Below, piece after piece: positions 6,507 to 13,286 of a stretch of 18,646 bases of DNA. Numbering within the stretch: position 1 is the first letter of the stretch; the number at the start of each line of letters is the position of its first letter. The position numbers were made by a program, and so were the translations under genes. The notes under the pieces are model-generated. The model did no database searches, was not told the origin of the DNA, and worked only from the letters and a program-made list of their open reading frames with translations. The stretch lies in the NCBI GenBank assembly GCA_041393495.1, contig JAWKKA010000025.1, positions 1-18,646 of the forward strand, read 5' to 3'. The DNA is from RHKX01 sp041393495 (GTDB taxonomy: Bacteria; Actinomycetota; Thermoleophilia; Solirubrobacterales; 70-9).

Positions 6507-7496
6507 ATGGGACACGAGCGGGCGAGCGGCGGCGAGCCCCCGCGGCGCGCGCCGCGGGCGGTCACCTACCCCTACCGTCGCATCCCCCACGTCGACGGCA
6601 GCCCGGCCGACGGCCCCGACCCCTACGGGGACCCCGATCCCGCCTGGCTGAAGATCGACTGGCAGCGGCACCTGCGAACGGTCGAGGTCGAGGGCGCGCA
6701 GATCAACTACGCGGAGATCGGCTCGGGGCCGGCGATCGTCTTCGTCCACGGGCTCGGCGGCTGCTGGCAGAACTGGCTCGAGAACATGCCGCGGATGGCG
6801 GAGCTCGGCTATCGGGCGATCGCGCTCGACCTCCCCGGGTTCGGAGCCAGCCCGATGCCGCCGTGGGAGATCTCGATCCCCGGCTACGGCCGGCTCCTCG
6901 GCGATTTCCGTGCCGCCCTCGACGTCGCCACCTGCACCCTCGTCGGCAACTCGATGGGCGGGTTCATCGCCGCCGAGGTCGCCGCCGGCGAGCCCGAATG
7001 GATCGATCGGCTCGTCCTCGTCTCCGCCGCCGGGATCAGCCACGCGACGATGCGGCGCGGTCCCGTCGTCGCGGGGGCGCGGGTCAGCGTCGCGACGAAC
7101 CCGCTGCTGCGCCGGATCGACCTGGTGTCGATGCGGAGGCCGGGGCTCAGGCAGGTCGCGTTCGGCAAGGTGATGCGCCATCCGGAGCGACTGCCGCGAC
7201 AGCTTCTGATCGAGTTCATGGCCCCCGCCCTCGGGGCGCCCGCGTTCGTGCCCGCGACCGCCGCGCTGGCCGGCTACGACCTGCTCGATCGCCTGCGGCG
7301 GATCCGCGTGCCGACGCTGATCGTCTGGGGCCGCGACGACCTGGTCGTCCCGGCCGCGGACGCAGCCGGCTTCGTCGAGCGGATCGCCGACGCCGAGCTG
7401 GTCGTCTTCGACGACTGCGGCCACGTGCCGATGGCCGAGCGCCCGACGCGCTTCAATCGCCTGCTCGCGCGATTCTGCGCGACCGACCGGGGTTGA
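6507..7496 (+). CDS. Alpha/beta hydrolase fold protein
   Basis: This 329-residue cytoplasmic hydrolase has a complete canonical triad. The nucleophile Ser149 lies in the elbow VGNSMGG, the acid Asp278 in WGRDDLVVP and the base His306 in DCGHVPMAERP. The oxyanion segment is VFVHGLGG (78-85). A cap region covers about 175-265. The first 50 residues are rich in Pro, Arg and Asp and carry no signal peptide. The ATG at 6507 is chosen because TAACCT precedes it by 8 nt and the open frame further upstream is only the shadow of the acyltransferase gene. It resembles esterases, haloperoxidase-like and ring-cleavage-product hydrolases, but the substrate cannot be read from sequence. It stands alone on the plus strand, divergent from the lipid-related pair and convergent with the next gene. 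Confidence 0.92.
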   Translation: MGHERASGGEPPRRAPRAVTYPYRRIPHVDGSPADGPDPYGDPDPAWLKIDWQRHLRTVEVEGAQINYAEIGSGPAIVFVHGLGGCWQNWLENMPRMAELGYRAIALDLPGFGASPMPPWEISIPGYGRLLGDFRAALDVATCTLVGNSMGGFIAAEVAAGEPEWIDRLVLVSAAGISHATMRRGPVVAGARVSVATNPLLRRIDLVSMRRPGLRQVAFGKVMRHPERLPRQLLIEFMAPALGAPAFVPATAALAGYDLLDRLRRIRVPTLIVWGRDDLVVPAADAAGFVERIADAELVVFDDCGHVPMAERPTRFNRLLARFCATDRG

Positions 7497-7513
7497 CCGG
7501 TCGTTCGACCCCG

Positions 7514-7650
7514 CCGACGCGAGCGACCCCTGCGGACGCGAGCGGCTCCAGCATGTGCGAGCGGCTCCCGCCGACGCGAAGGGCCGGGCGCCGACGCGAA
7601 GGGCCGGGCGCCGACGCGAGCGACCGGGTGCCTGCGCGTACGCCCGGGCG
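7514..7650. repeat. Degenerate 19-20 bp tandem repeat, about seven units
   Basis: Units start at about 7514, 7533, 7552 (19 bp each), then 7571, 7591, 7611 and 7631 (20 bp each). The units at 7571-7590 and 7591-7610 are identical (CCGACGCGAAGGGCCGGGCG). Outer units share the core GACGCGAGCG or GTGCGAGCGG. It fills most of the 242-bp convergent gap between two genes. There are no spacers, so this is a minisatellite and not a CRISPR array. The open frames across it are repeat artefacts. Confidence 0.85.
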
Positions 7651-7666
7651 CCGCTGGGGCGGACAG

Positions 7667-7682
7667 CGCCGAGATATCGGCG
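7667..7682. terminator. Hairpin in the convergent gap
   Basis: CGCCGA (7667-7672) pairs with TCGGCG (7677-7682) around a GATA loop. It lies after the tandem repeat, between the convergent hydrolase and metallo-beta-lactamase-like genes, where a bidirectional terminator would be expected. It has no T-run. Confidence 0.35.
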
Positions 7683-7738
7683 GCGAAGACCCCAGCGCGA
7701 AGGAGGCCGCCGACGGGTGACGATTCGGGGCCGATCGT

Positions 7739-8353
7739 CTAACGACGCTTGGCGATCGAGACGAGGGCGGCCGGGATCCGCCGTCGCGAGCCGGCCAGCG
7801 CATCGCTGAGCGCCGCCGCCGTTCCGGGACCGTGCATCCCGGTCCCGTGACCGGTCAGCAGGTGCTCGGGCTGATACGCAGCGAGGCGGCGCGGAGGGGT
7901 CAGCCGCAGCATCGGGTGGATGCCGACCGGCTCGGAGCCGGCCCGGAAGTAGGGCGCCGTCCCGACCGCCTCGGGGACGATCAGCGCACGGTCGGCGGGC
8001 GAGAAGATCGCGACCTCCCTCCAGAGCGGCGTGTCGAGCAGCTTGACCGATTCGAGGCCGCTGCCGGCGATCCCGGCGAACGGAAGGCGGTGGAGCGGGA
8101 CGCCGTGCCGCTCGGCGAGCCGCACGCAGTCGCGGTTGTGGCGGTCGAGGAGCTGGATGACCCCGGCGATCCCGGCGCCCGCGGCCAGCGACTCGATCCG
8201 CTCGTCGAGGCCCGCCACGTCGACCGGGTCGATGATCCAAACCCGTCGCGAGCCGCCGAGCCTGACGGCGTGACACGCCCGCTGCATGACCTCGCCGGGG
8301 TCGGGCAGCCACGAGATGCCGAGATCGTGCTCCTCGAACGCGGCGTCAGCCAT
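7739..8353 (-). CDS. Metallo-beta-lactamase-fold-like protein, degenerate metal site
   Basis: This 204-residue protein keeps a layout that recalls MBL-fold hydrolases: RRVWIIDPVDV (about 36-46), VIQLLDRHNRDCVRLAERHG (65-84), ALIVPEAVGTA (123-133) and LLTGHGTGMHG near the C-terminus. Where the family has the metal-binding HxHxDH, this sequence reads DRHNRD (70-75). At most one ligand is kept, so classical two-metal chemistry is unlikely. There is no signal peptide. The ATG at 8353 is supported by TAGGCT 7 nt upstream (leaderless type). It ends convergent with the hydrolase across a tandem repeat and diverges from a zinc-ribbon gene. The MBL assignment is a pattern judgement; a fully unrelated fold is possible. 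Confidence 0.7.
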   Translation of the reverse strand: MADAAFEEHDLGISWLPDPGEVMQRACHAVRLGGSRRVWIIDPVDVAGLDERIESLAAGAGIAGVIQLLDRHNRDCVRLAERHGVPLHRLPFAGIAGSGLESVKLLDTPLWREVAIFSPADRALIVPEAVGTAPYFRAGSEPVGIHPMLRLTPPRRLAAYQPEHLLTGHGTGMHGPGTAAALSDALAGSRRRIPAALVSIAKRR

Positions 8354-8360
8354 TGCCTGG

Positions 8361-8366
8361 AGCCTA
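8361..8366 (-). promoter_or_regulatory. -10-like TAGGCT before the MBL-like gene
   Basis: TAGGCT on the minus strand lies 7 nt before the ATG at 8353. No Shine-Dalgarno is apparent, consistent with a leaderless mRNA. Confidence 0.42.
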
Positions 8367-8452
8367 CGCGAAGCCGCTCGTTGCGCCCGGCCGCGAGCCT
8401 CGGCGCCCGGATTTGGGTAGCTGCCACGGATGTAGGCCGGCCTCCCGGTCCG

Positions 8453-8458
8453 TACCCT
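8453..8458 (+). promoter_or_regulatory. -10-like TACCCT before the small zinc-ribbon gene
   Basis: TACCCT lies 7 nt before the ATG at 8466. GTG 8463 (4 nt away) and ATG 8469 (10 nt away) fit less well, so the element helps to decide the start. Confidence 0.4.
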
Positions 8459-8465
8459 GGCGGTG

Positions 8466-8666
8466 ATGATGTCGATCGTCAGATGCCCGTACTGCGGCAA
8501 GTCGACGGTCGCAGTTCGTGGGCGGCGGCCGGCGACGTCGGCGTGCACGCGCTGCGGACGGTCGCTCACCGACGTCACGGGCTTCGCGCGCACCGACGGG
8601 GGGTCGCTGACCGAGAAGGTGCGTGAGCAGATCCACCGCCAGCACGGGCTCAGCCGCTCGCGCTGA
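8466..8666 (+). CDS. Small zinc-ribbon protein, 66 aa
   Basis: I recognise no named family. The protein has two CxxC knuckles, Cys7/Cys10 (RCPYCGKS) and Cys27/Cys30 (CTRCGRSL), 16 residues apart, a typical one-zinc ribbon. A basic, helical-looking tail follows (LTEKVREQIHRQHGLSRSR). There is no membrane segment. The start is one of GTG 8463, ATG 8466 or ATG 8469; 8466 is preferred from the -10-like element 7 nt upstream. It diverges from the MBL-like gene and is convergent with ilvD over a hairpin. The coding call rests on the paired knuckles and frame length; the function is unknown. Confidence 0.62.
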   Translation: MMSIVRCPYCGKSTVAVRGRRPATSACTRCGRSLTDVTGFARTDGGSLTEKVREQIHRQHGLSRSR

Positions 8667-8686
8667 GCGACGAATCGGCGGGCGGT

Positions 8687-8721
8687 GGGGCGCTCGTGGT
8701 CGCGCGACGGCAAGGCGCCCC
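8687..8721. terminator. Hairpin between convergent zinc-ribbon gene and ilvD
   Basis: GGGGCGC (8687-8693) pairs with GCGCCCC (8715-8721). The enclosed segment contains the 10-bp palindrome GTCGCGCGAC. It lies midway in the 86-bp convergent gap and could end transcription from both sides, though neither side has a T-run. Confidence 0.45.
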
Positions 8722-8752
8722 ATGCGGACGTCGGCGCTCGGGGAAGTCGGCC

Positions 8753-10432
8753 TCAGGAGGTGACGGCCCCGGCGGATGCGCTCGAGACCGAGGCGGCGTA
8801 CTTCGCCATCACCCCGCTCGCGAAGGCCGGCGGCGGGGCCTCGTAGGCGGCTACGCGTGCTGCGATCTCCCCGTCGTCGAGATCGACGTCGATCGTCCTG
8901 TTCTCGACGTCGATCGTGATCGTGTCGCCCTCGCGGACAGCGGCGATCGGCCCGCCCTTCACGGCCTCGGGCGCGACGTGCCCGATCATCAGCCCGCGGG
9001 TCGCGCCGGAGAAGCGCCCATCCGTGATCAGGGCGACGTCCTCGCCGTGCCCGCTGCCAACGATCGCGGCGGTCACCTGCAGCATCTCGCGCATCCCCGG
9101 CCCGCCGGTCGGGCCCTCGTTGCGGATCACGATGATGTCGCCGGGGTTGATGCCACCGGCCTTGACGACCGCGAAGCAGTCCTCCTCGCGCTCGAAGACG
9201 CGTGCCGGCCCGGTCTGGCCCATCCGCTCGGTGCCGGCGACCTTGACGACCGCGCCGTCGGGGGCGAGGTTGCCGTGGAGGATCGCGAGGCCTCCCTGCG
9301 CCTTTACCGGATCAGCGACCGGCCTGACGACGTCCTGGCCGGGCGCCTCGTCGGCGGCGTCGGCCTCCTCGCCGATCGTGCGGCCGGTGACCGTGATCGC
9401 GTCCCGGTGCAACAGGCCCGCGTCGGAGAGCCGCGCGAGGATCAGCGGAACGCCCCCGGCGCGGTAGAGATCGGTCGCGACGTAGCGACCGCCCGGCTTC
9501 ATGTCCGCGAACAGCGGCGTCTGCCTCGAGATCCGCTCGAAGTCCGAGATCTCGAGGGCGACGCCGGCCTCGCGCGCGACCGCGAGCAGATGCAGCACGC
9601 CGTTGGTCGAGCCCCCCGACGCGCAGACGCAGGCGATCGCGTTCTCGAGCGATTCCCTGGTGATGATCCGGCTCGGTCGCAGGTCGGCGGCGAGGATCTG
9701 CATGACCAGCTCGCCGACCTTCTCGGCGACGGTGCCCTTTTCCTCGTCCTCGGCCGGGACCATCGCCGAGCCGCCGGCGGAGATCCCGAGCGCCTCGAAC
9801 GCGCACGCCATCGTGTTCGCCGTGAACTGGGCGCCGCAGGCGCCCGCGCCCGGGCTGGCGACGTCCTCGAGCTCGCGCAGCTCCGCGTCGGTGACGGTTC
9901 CCGCGGCATGGCCGCCGATCGCCTCGAAGACGTCGAGGATGGTGACGTCGCGCCCGTGGTAGCGGCCCGGCGCGATCGAGCCGCCGTACAGCATCAGCGA
10001 CGGGATGTCGAGGCGGGCGAGCGCCATCACGCAACCGGGGATCGTCTTGTCGCAGCCCGACAGCGCGACGAGCGCGTCGAACTGGTAGCCGCGCGCGGTC
10101 AACTCGATCGAGTCGGCGATCACCTCGCGGCTGACGAGGGAGCTCTTCATCCCCTTCGTTCCCATCGTGATCCCGTCCGAGATCGCGACGGTGTTGAACT
10201 CCATCGGCGTGCCTCCGGCGGCGCGGATCCCCTCCTTGATGTGCTCGGCGAGGCCGCGAAGATGGAAGTTGCAGGGCATCGCCTCGATCCAGGTGTTGGC
10301 GATGCCGATCGTCGGCCGGCTCAGCGCCTCGTCGTCGAAGCCGATGCCCTTCATGTAGGCGCGCGCGGCGGCGCGGTCCGGGCCATCGAAGACGGCGGCG
10401 GAACGGGGGCGTGGGAGATCGGCTTCGCTCAT
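8753..10432 (-). CDS. ilvD: Dihydroxy-acid dehydratase
   Basis: This 559-residue cytoplasmic enzyme dehydrates 2,3-dihydroxy-isovalerate and 2,3-dihydroxy-3-methylvalerate to the 2-keto acids, the step before transamination in valine and isoleucine synthesis; the valine branch also feeds leucine and pantothenate. The three iron-sulfur cysteines are present: Cys54 (AMPCNFHL), Cys127 (SGCDKTIPGC, with Lys129 as the likely carbamylated metal ligand) and Cys199 (GACGAQFTANTM). GGSTNGVLHL and GRFSGATRGLMIGHV are also conserved. The length matches the family. The ATG at 10432 has GGAG 5 nt upstream; a longer frame to 10540 would run into the previous gene. It follows two unknown small genes with a 25-bp gap and is probably in one operon with them. 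No ilvB/N/C genes or attenuator are visible, so it is separated from the rest of its pathway. Confidence 0.97.
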   Translation of the reverse strand: MSEADLPRPRSAAVFDGPDRAAARAYMKGIGFDDEALSRPTIGIANTWIEAMPCNFHLRGLAEHIKEGIRAAGGTPMEFNTVAISDGITMGTKGMKSSLVSREVIADSIELTARGYQFDALVALSGCDKTIPGCVMALARLDIPSLMLYGGSIAPGRYHGRDVTILDVFEAIGGHAAGTVTDAELRELEDVASPGAGACGAQFTANTMACAFEALGISAGGSAMVPAEDEEKGTVAEKVGELVMQILAADLRPSRIITRESLENAIACVCASGGSTNGVLHLLAVAREAGVALEISDFERISRQTPLFADMKPGGRYVATDLYRAGGVPLILARLSDAGLLHRDAITVTGRTIGEEADAADEAPGQDVVRPVADPVKAQGGLAILHGNLAPDGAVVKVAGTERMGQTGPARVFEREEDCFAVVKAGGINPGDIIVIRNEGPTGGPGMREMLQVTAAIVGSGHGEDVALITDGRFSGATRGLMIGHVAPEAVKGGPIAAVREGDTITIDVENRTIDVDLDDGEIAARVAAYEAPPPAFASGVMAKYAASVSSASAGAVTS

Positions 10433-10457
10433 CGTGGCTCCAATCCTTCGTCGCGGC

Positions 10458-11057
10458 CTAGACCCCGCCGGCGCCGTCGAGGTTCCCCTCGGCGTCGGCG
10501 GTCGACCTGCTCGTCCACTCGCTGAGCCTGGCGATGTCACGGCGCACGTGGTCGGGGTCGAGTTGCCGTCCGGGCAGGTGCATGTTCGCCTCGTTGATCA
10601 GGCCGTGCTCGTCGGCTCGTAGCGCCAGCCACTTCGCGAGCGCGTCGTCGGCGTCCGGAAGCCGCTGCCCGCCCTCGGGCTCGCTGCGGTCCGGGAACGA
10701 GACGCAATGCTCGTTGAGGAGCTCGCCCGTGGCCACGTCGAAGCTGACGATCGGCTTGTGCGGATAGATCAGATACCCGTAAGCGGGCGCGCCGTCGCGG
10801 GCGGCGCCGAAGCAGTGCAGGAACCCGAGGGCCCGGTAGGCCTCGAGCGCGTCGACGCCGAGCACCTCCTCGATCAGCTGCTCCGCGCGCCGCTCGGCGC
10901 GGAGTTGCTCGCCGGGATCGGGAATCGCCTTGCCGCGGGGCGGCTTCGGCGCCGGCCGCGGGCGCATCCGCCGTCGCCGGAGGAGCTCGGGAACGTAGGC
11001 GAACGCCGCCAGCGCGACGCAGACGATCGCCAGGGAGACGGCGGCCGCAGCGCTCAT
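10458..11057 (-). CDS. Membrane-anchored protein of unknown function, 199 aa
   Basis: I do not recognise the family. One hydrophobic helix at about residues 4-24 (AAAVSLAIVCVALAAFAYV) is followed by a basic stretch (RRRRMRPRPAPKPPRGK), which suggests a single N-terminal anchor with the rest in the cytoplasm by the positive-inside rule. The soluble part, about 50-190, contains an acidic helix (LRAERRAEQLIEEVLG), then LGFLHCFGAARDG, YGYLIYPHKPIVSFD and LINEANMHLPGRQLDPD. Its ATG overlaps the stop of the preceding 80-aa gene (ATGA), so translation is coupled, and ilvD follows after 25 bp. It could be a small regulatory or scaffold protein; no enzymatic motif is seen. Confidence 0.75.
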   Translation of the reverse strand: MSAAAAVSLAIVCVALAAFAYVPELLRRRRMRPRPAPKPPRGKAIPDPGEQLRAERRAEQLIEEVLGVDALEAYRALGFLHCFGAARDGAPAYGYLIYPHKPIVSFDVATGELLNEHCVSFPDRSEPEGGQRLPDADDALAKWLALRADEHGLINEANMHLPGRQLDPDHVRRDIARLSEWTSRSTADAEGNLDGAGGV

Positions 11058-11296
11058 CCGCCGGCCGCCGGTGGGATGAAGATCACGCGCTCGGCCTCGC
11101 GCGGGACCTCGTCGAAGTCGCGGACGAGCATCGCCTCGCGGCGTTCGTCCTCGCGGGTCGGCACCGCAGCCCACATCCCGAGCTCGAGCTGCCGCCGGAA
11201 CGCTTCGACGAGCCGCGCCTCGTCGGCGTCGAGGTCGGGATCGCCCTCCGCCAGGAGCTGATCACCGTGACCGGGCCTCATGCGGACGAGCTTCAT
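11054..11296 (-). CDS. Small protein of unknown function, 80 aa
   Basis: This acidic, soluble, mostly helical-looking protein has no recognisable motif. The central segment EARLVEAFRRQLELGMWAAVPT and the end DFDEVPREAERVIFIPPAAGG look like an ordered domain. There are no cysteines, signal peptide or membrane helix. The ATG at 11296 has no Shine-Dalgarno but has CATAAT 6 nt upstream, within the last codons of thiD (thiD ends 7 bp away). It is coupled by ATGA to the anchored protein downstream. It may be a partner of that protein, since the two are coupled; this is inference from arrangement only. Confidence 0.7.
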   Translation of the reverse strand: MKLVRMRPGHGDQLLAEGDPDLDADEARLVEAFRRQLELGMWAAVPTREDERREAMLVRDFDEVPREAERVIFIPPAAGG

Positions 11297-11302
11297 ATGC
11301 CG

Positions 11303-11308
11303 ATTATG
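11303..11308 (-). promoter_or_regulatory. -10-like CATAAT before the 80-aa gene
   Basis: CATAAT on the minus strand lies 6 nt upstream of the ATG at 11296 and overlaps the thiD stop codon. This allows the 80-aa/199-aa/ilvD genes to be transcribed separately from thiD, with a leaderless mRNA. Confidence 0.42.
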
Positions 11309-12131
11309 GCAGCGGCGGATGCGGTCGCCGGCCGGCGATCCCGAGCGCATCGACCGGGCCCGGGCCGTGGCCGACGTCGCGCAGGCCGGCCGCGACCGCG
11401 GCCGCAGCGCGCCTGCGGGCTTCCTGCGCCGCGGCGCGGAGCGGGAACCCGAGCGCGAGCAGGGCGGCAAGCGTCGAGCTGTGCGTGCACCCGGAACCGT
11501 GCGCCGCCCCCTCCGGATGAACGGGGCCCCCGATCGGCAGCTGTCCGGCGCCGTCGTCGAGGAGATCGGTGCCGTCGGCATGGCCCCCGGTGACGATCAC
11601 GGCGTCCGGTCCGAGCTTCCGGACGCCGGCCGCGAGGTCCGCCACCCCAACCTCCTCGCCGGCGCCGAGCAGCGCCCGCGCCTCGGGGATGTTCGGGGTC
11701 GCGACCGTGGCGCGCGGCAGAAGACGCGCGACGAGCGCATCCCGCGCCGACTCGTCGAGGAGCCGGGCGCCGCTCTCGGCGACCATGACCGGGTCGACGA
11801 CGATCGGGGCCGCGCCGACCGCCTCCAGCGCCGCCACGACCGCTGCGGTCGTCTCGGCGGTGCCGAGCATGCCGACCTTGACCGCATCGACCCCGATATC
11901 GCCCGCGACCGCCTCGACCTGGGCGACGATGACCTCGGCCGGGATCGGATGGATCGCCGTGACCGCGACCGTGTTCTGGGCCGTGATCGCGGTCACCGCC
12001 GTCGTCCCGTGGACGCCGACCGCCGCGAACGCCTTCAGGTCGGCCTGGATCCCGGCCCCGCCACCGGAGTCCGAGCCGGCGATCGCGAGCGCCACCGGCG
12101 TCCTCGTCTGCTCGCCACGGCCCGTGCCCAC
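11304..12131 (-). CDS. thiD: Hydroxymethylpyrimidine/phosphomethylpyrimidine kinase
   Basis: This 275-residue ribokinase-fold kinase phosphorylates HMP and HMP-phosphate in thiamine synthesis. Diagnostic segments are IAGSDSGGGAGIQADLKAF (18-36, substrate pocket), TAITAQNT, VKVGMLG, VVDPVMVAESG, TPNIPEA, VIVTGGH and the anion-hole/catalytic GSGCTHSS. The C-terminus is a normal ThiD end with no ThiE or TenA fusion. The start is GTG at 12131, which has TAGGAT 6 nt upstream and no Shine-Dalgarno. With only 33 bp between it and dprA there is no room for a TPP riboswitch. thiC, thiE and thiG are not present in the window. A related pyridoxal kinase is the main alternative, but the conserved motifs favour ThiD. 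Confidence 0.93.
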   Translation of the reverse strand: MGTGRGEQTRTPVALAIAGSDSGGGAGIQADLKAFAAVGVHGTTAVTAITAQNTVAVTAIHPIPAEVIVAQVEAVAGDIGVDAVKVGMLGTAETTAAVVAALEAVGAAPIVVDPVMVAESGARLLDESARDALVARLLPRATVATPNIPEARALLGAGEEVGVADLAAGVRKLGPDAVIVTGGHADGTDLLDDGAGQLPIGGPVHPEGAAHGSGCTHSSTLAALLALGFPLRAAAQEARRRAAAAVAAGLRDVGHGPGPVDALGIAGRRPHPPLP

Positions 12132-12137
12132 GCGCCG

Positions 12138-12143
12138 ATCCTA
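12138..12143 (-). promoter_or_regulatory. -10-like TAGGAT before thiD
   Basis: TAGGAT on the minus strand ends 6 nt before the GTG start at 12131. A CTGACC hexamer 19 nt further upstream is a weak -35 candidate. It lies in the 33-bp gap after dprA, so thiD probably has its own leaderless transcript. Confidence 0.48.
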
Positions 12144-12164
12144 CGTCCGCGCCCGGCCGCGCGG

Positions 12165-13286
12165 TCAGGCGGCGGGCGGCGGGTCCCGCGCGGGTGGCGC
12201 CTGGGCGGTCCGCGACCAGCGCCCGGCGTGGTCGCTACGCACGTAGCCGTCGCGTTCGAGGCGGGCGAGGGCGACGAGGGTCGCGGAGAAGCTGAGATCG
12301 GCCCCGGTCGCGGCGGCATCCGCGGTCCCGGCGCCGGCCTCGACCGCCATGAGCACGGCTCGGCCGTCCGCCGTGAGTCGCGGTCCCGGCAGCAGCGCCG
12401 GCGTGGCGCCGGGGCCGAGCAACAGATCGAGGACGTCGCGGCCGTCGCGGATCACCGCCGCCCCGTCCGCGAGCAGGCGGTTGGTGCCGCTCGATCGCCA
12501 GGAATTGACCGGGCCGGGGACCGCGCCGACCGTGCGGCCGCAGTCGGTCGCCATCTCCGCCGTGATCAGCGACCCCGAGCGCTCGGCGGCTTCGACGACC
12601 ACGGTGACGCCGGTCAATGCGGCCATCAGCCGGTTCCGGGCCGGGAACGTCCAGCGGAACGTCGGCGTTGCCGCCGGCAGCTCGGAGATCACTGCGCCGG
12701 TCGAGCGGATCCGCGCGTAGAGGCGCTGCGCCGAGCGCGGGTAGGCCCGGTCGGCGCCAGGACCGAGGACCGCCAGCGTCGATCCGCCGCCGGCGAGCGC
12801 GCCCTCGTGCGCGGCCGAGTCGACTCCGAGGGCCATGCCGCTGACGACGACCATGCCGGCGGCGGCGAGGGAGCGGCCGAGCTCGAATGCAACCTCGCGC
12901 CCGTAGGCGCCGCAACGACGGGCGCCGACGATCGTCACCGCCCGCTCCGGCTCCAACGCCGTCAGCAGCCCGCTCTCGCCGACGCCGTACAGCGCCCGCG
13001 GCGCCGCCGCGCCGAGCGCGTCGAACCCCGCCGGCAGGCCGGACGAGTGCGCGCATGTGCTCCACCCCGCGCCCGCGTCCGGCTCGCGCACCGCCGCCTC
13101 CGCCGCCCGCAGTCGCAGCATCGATTCGCCGGGCGCGACCGCCGCCGCGAGCCGCTCGTCGTCGAGGGCCAGCAGGTCGCGGGCCCGCTCCCCGGCGCGG
13201 TTGCCGACCGACCGCTCGATGTGACCGGCGAGATCGGCGAGCAGCGCCCCGCGCCGCCGGCAATCCGGGCAGGCGCGAGGGCTCAC
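12165..13286 (-). CDS. dprA: DNA-processing protein DprA
   Basis: This 373-residue protein would bind incoming single-stranded DNA and load RecA during transformation. The Rossmann-type DprA domain covers about 80-290 with VGARRCGAYGR (120-130), SGMALGVDSAAHEGAL (149-164), FPARNRLMAAL (214-224), GSLITAEMA (238-246) and GTNRLLADGA. A C-terminal winged-helix domain follows at about 300-360 (ATGADLSFSATLVALARLER). The N-terminus carries one CPDC pair ahead of a short helical SAM-like region. The start GTG at 13286 overlaps the comM TGA stop (GTGA), so translation is coupled. No competence pseudopilus or ComEC genes are in the window. In actinobacteria DprA is widely kept even without known competence. 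Confidence 0.95.
   Translation of the reverse strand: MSPRACPDCRRRGALLADLAGHIERSVGNRAGERARDLLALDDERLAAAVAPGESMLRLRAAEAAVREPDAGAGWSTCAHSSGLPAGFDALGAAAPRALYGVGESGLLTALEPERAVTIVGARRCGAYGREVAFELGRSLAAAGMVVVSGMALGVDSAAHEGALAGGGSTLAVLGPGADRAYPRSAQRLYARIRSTGAVISELPAATPTFRWTFPARNRLMAALTGVTVVVEAAERSGSLITAEMATDCGRTVGAVPGPVNSWRSSGTNRLLADGAAVIRDGRDVLDLLLGPGATPALLPGPRLTADGRAVLMAVEAGAGTADAAATGADLSFSATLVALARLERDGYVRSDHAGRWSRTAQAPPARDPPPAA

Noticed and set aside
5580..7496. A 638-residue plus-strand open frame ending with the alpha/beta hydrolase
   Set aside because: The first 309 residues are the antisense shadow of the acyltransferase. Hydrolase homology begins only after ATG 6507.
7514..7650. Possible CRISPR array
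   Set aside because: The repeats are directly adjacent without unique spacers, and no cas gene is present. It is a simple tandem repeat.
12132..12164. TPP riboswitch ahead of thiD
   Set aside because: The gap to dprA is only 33 bp, too short for a TPP aptamer, and a -10-like element lies right at the start codon.
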